Of a stretch of DNA of 6,037 bases, positions 5,343-6,037 are shown piece after piece; the stretch's first letter is position 1, and each line of letters starts with the position of its first letter. The position numbers and the translations under genes were made by a program. The notes below the pieces were generated by a model, which did not search any database, was not told where the DNA came from, and saw only the letters and a program-made list of their open reading frames with translations. Origin of the DNA: Hyphomicrobiales bacterium (lineage in GTDB: Bacteria > Pseudomonadota > Alphaproteobacteria > Rhizobiales > Beijerinckiaceae); NCBI GenBank assembly GCA_003164825.1, contig PLUH01000225.1, positions 23,021 through 29,057 of the forward strand. Direction: 5' to 3'.

Positions 5343-6037
5343 ATGACCGCCTCCCCGCCCGTCTTCGCCCAGCGCCACCTGCTCGGCATCGAGCACTTGT
5401 CGCGCGAGGAGATCGTGGCGCTGCTCGATCTTTCGGACGAGGCGGTGACGATCTCGCGCCAGGTCGAGAAGAAGCGCGCCACTCTGCGCGGACGCACCCA
5501 GATCAACCTATTCTTCGAGGCGTCGACCCGCACCCAGTCGTCGTTCGAACTCGCGGGAAAGCGGCTCGGGGCGGACGTCATGAACATGGCGGTCGGGGCG
5601 TCGAGCGTCAAAAAGGGCGAGACGCTGATCGACACCGCCATGACCTTGAACGCGATGCGGCCCGACATCCTCGTCGTTCGCCACCATCAGGCGGGCGCGG
5701 TGCACCTTTTGGCGCGAAAGGTCGACTGTTCGGTCGTCAACGCCGGCGACGGCGCCCACGAGCATCCGACCCAGGCGCTGCTCGACGCTTTGACCATCCG
5801 GCGCAATCTCGGCCGCATCGAGGGCCTGACCGTCGCCATCTGCGGCGATATCCTCCATTCGCGGGTGGCGCGCTCGAATATCCTGCTCCTCGGCAAACTC
5901 GGGGCTTATGTAAGGGTGGTCGGCCCCTCGACGCTGATGCCGGAGGCCGTGGAGCGCATGGGGGTCGAGGTCGCCCATGACATGCGCTCGGGGCTCAAGG
6001 GCGCCGACATCGTCATGATGCTGCGCCTGCAGCGCGA
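5343..6037 (+). CDS. pyrB: Aspartate carbamoyltransferase catalytic subunit (partial, 3' end cut)
   Basis: The first 231 codons of an approximately 310-320-residue enzyme are present; the window ends before the stop. It condenses carbamoyl phosphate with L-aspartate to N-carbamoyl-L-aspartate, the committed step of de novo pyrimidine synthesis. The carbamoyl-phosphate domain has FFEASTRTQSSFELAGKRLG (57-76; Ser61-Thr62-Arg63-Thr64 bind phosphate) and SSVKKGET (87-94, catalytic-site Lys90 or Lys91). VVRHHQ contains Arg113, and EHPTQALLD (140-148) contains His141 and Gln144. The aspartate domain begins with ICGDILHSRVARSN (166-179, Arg174), and MMLRLQR (225-231) carries the aspartate-binding Arg228. 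HPTQ, LRLQR and the FFEASTRTQ style separate it from ornithine carbamoyltransferase. All visible key residues are intact. It follows the DUF1810 gene by 27 nt. No pyrimidine attenuator is seen upstream. Usual partners pyrC and plsY would lie outside. Confidence 0.96.
   Translation, partial: MTASPPVFAQRHLLGIEHLSREEIVALLDLSDEAVTISRQVEKKRATLRGRTQINLFFEASTRTQSSFELAGKRLGADVMNMAVGASSVKKGETLIDTAMTLNAMRPDILVVRHHQAGAVHLLARKVDCSVVNAGDGAHEHPTQALLDALTIRRNLGRIEGLTVAICGDILHSRVARSNILLLGKLGAYVRVVGPSTLMPEAVERMGVEVAHDMRSGLKGADIVMMLRLQR

Overview
The window comes from a GC-rich bacterium, most likely an alphaproteobacterium of the Hyphomicrobiales type. The evidence is the strong G/C third-position bias, a TopA with one zinc finger plus several cysteine-free C-terminal ribbon repeats and a Lys/Ala-rich tail, a PmtA-like methyltransferase N-terminus, and an aspartate carbamoyltransferase of alphaproteobacterial style. 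The lineage is an inference from sequence style, not a search result.

Layout from left to right: the 5' end of a minus-strand SAM-dependent methyltransferase (1-143, runs off the left edge); a 219-bp divergent control region with a perfect TATAAT and an adjoining inverted repeat; a plus-strand VOC/glyoxalase-fold protein (363-749); a short convergent gap with a GC hairpin; topA, DNA topoisomerase I, on the minus strand (793-3636); a 354-bp divergent region holding the probable topA promoter and a small doubtful minus-strand ORF that may be a dispersed repeat; then three plus-strand genes with short gaps: an SDR oxidoreductase (3991-4845), a DUF1810 protein (4878-5315) and pyrB, aspartate carbamoyltransferase (5343 onward, cut by the right edge).

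The genes are mostly housekeeping. TopA relaxes negative supercoils and PyrB commits carbamoyl phosphate to pyrimidine synthesis. The SDR, DUF1810 and VOC genes are accessory, and their substrates cannot be read from the sequence. In many alphaproteobacteria pyrB-pyrC-plsY-dprA-topA lie in one direction. Here topA and pyrB face away from each other with SDR and DUF1810 between them, which suggests a local rearrangement. No mobile element, CRISPR array, tRNA, rRNA or clear novel system is visible. The points most worth a second look are the intergenic ORF/repeat at 3778-3975, the -10/palindrome at 181-208, and the pyrB start region.
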